Of a stretch of DNA of 13,465 nt, positions 13,392 to 13,465 are shown in pieces. Source of the stretch: Deltaproteobacteria bacterium. GTDB lineage: Bacteria; Desulfobacterota; Binatia; DP-6. The notes under the pieces are model-generated. The model searched no databases. It was not told the origin of the DNA and saw only the letters and a program-made list of their open reading frames with translations. The stretch covers positions 1 to 13,465 of the forward strand of contig VBLD01000132.1 of assembly GCA_005879205.1 (NCBI GenBank), read 5' to 3'. The position numbers were made by a program, and so were the translations under genes. Every line of letters starts with the position of its first letter. The stretch's first letter is position 1.

Positions 13392-13465
13392 TCAGCCGGC
13401 CGCCTGCCCGGTGACGGCCGCCGCCCGCTCGAGGCCGTAGAGGCGGGCGGGATTGTCCCAGAGGA
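13392..13465 (-). CDS. C-terminal end of a probable amidohydrolase (runs off right edge)
   Basis: Only the last 23 residues are visible, LWDNPARLYGLERAAAVTGQAAG, then TGA at 13392-13394. The LWDNPARLYGL ending is typical of metal-dependent amidohydrolase-2 (TIM-barrel) enzymes, where it forms the last helix. The active site lies outside the window. The gene is followed after one base by the GTG start of the hydroxyacid dehydrogenase, which suggests the two enzymes act in one degradative pathway. The assignment rests on a short segment. Confidence 0.6.
   Translation of the reverse strand, partial: LWDNPARLYGLERAAAVTGQAAG

Overview
The window is very GC-rich DNA (about 70 % by eye) with tightly packed genes, strong G/C third-position bias and Shine-Dalgarno motifs ahead of several starts. 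The gene content (acyl-CoA synthetase, quinone oxidoreductase, carboxymuconolactone decarboxylase, amidohydrolase, beta-hydroxyacid dehydrogenase, and secreted Cys-rich proteins with Myxococcus-type disulfide repeats) suggests a bacterium of the former Deltaproteobacteria sphere, such as Candidatus Binatota/Binatia or Myxococcota. This placement is an inference from gene style; no rRNA or marker gene is present.

Layout. 1-812 (minus): a 54-aa single-span membrane protein, followed 2 bp later by an ABC1/UbiB-type kinase that runs off the left edge. 813-910: a divergent promoter region with a striking concentric dyad. 911-2085 (plus): a compact operon of an ECF-type sigma factor, a 70-aa protein with a C-terminal membrane segment and a 134-aa four-span membrane protein. 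2086-2441: a gene-poor stretch with the decayed 3' end of what looks like a glycoside hydrolase (minus) and an inverted repeat before the next gene. 2442-4079 (plus): an acyl-CoA synthetase. 4075-4385: a nested, nearly mirror-symmetric inverted repeat between two convergent genes; both stop codons lie inside its outer ends. 4381-5280 (minus): a membrane-anchored rhodanese + MIP18 (DUF59) fusion. 5335-8309 (plus): quinone oxidoreductase, carboxymuconolactone decarboxylase-like protein and a GT39-type membrane glycosyltransferase, the last two overlapping by ATGA. 8290-10671 (minus): a large secreted protein with two Myxococcus-type Cys-rich repeats, overlapping the glycosyltransferase tail to tail by 20 bp. 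10960-12413 (plus): a second secreted Cys-rich protein whose signal peptide and body are in different frames. 12482-13465 (minus): a beta-hydroxyacid dehydrogenase directly behind the C-terminal end of a probable amidohydrolase.

There is no phage, CRISPR, tRNA, rRNA or transposase gene here. The best candidates for a second look are the 311-bp nested inverted repeat, the rhodanese-MIP18 fusion, the sigma factor operon with its shared dyad, and the frameshifted secreted protein.
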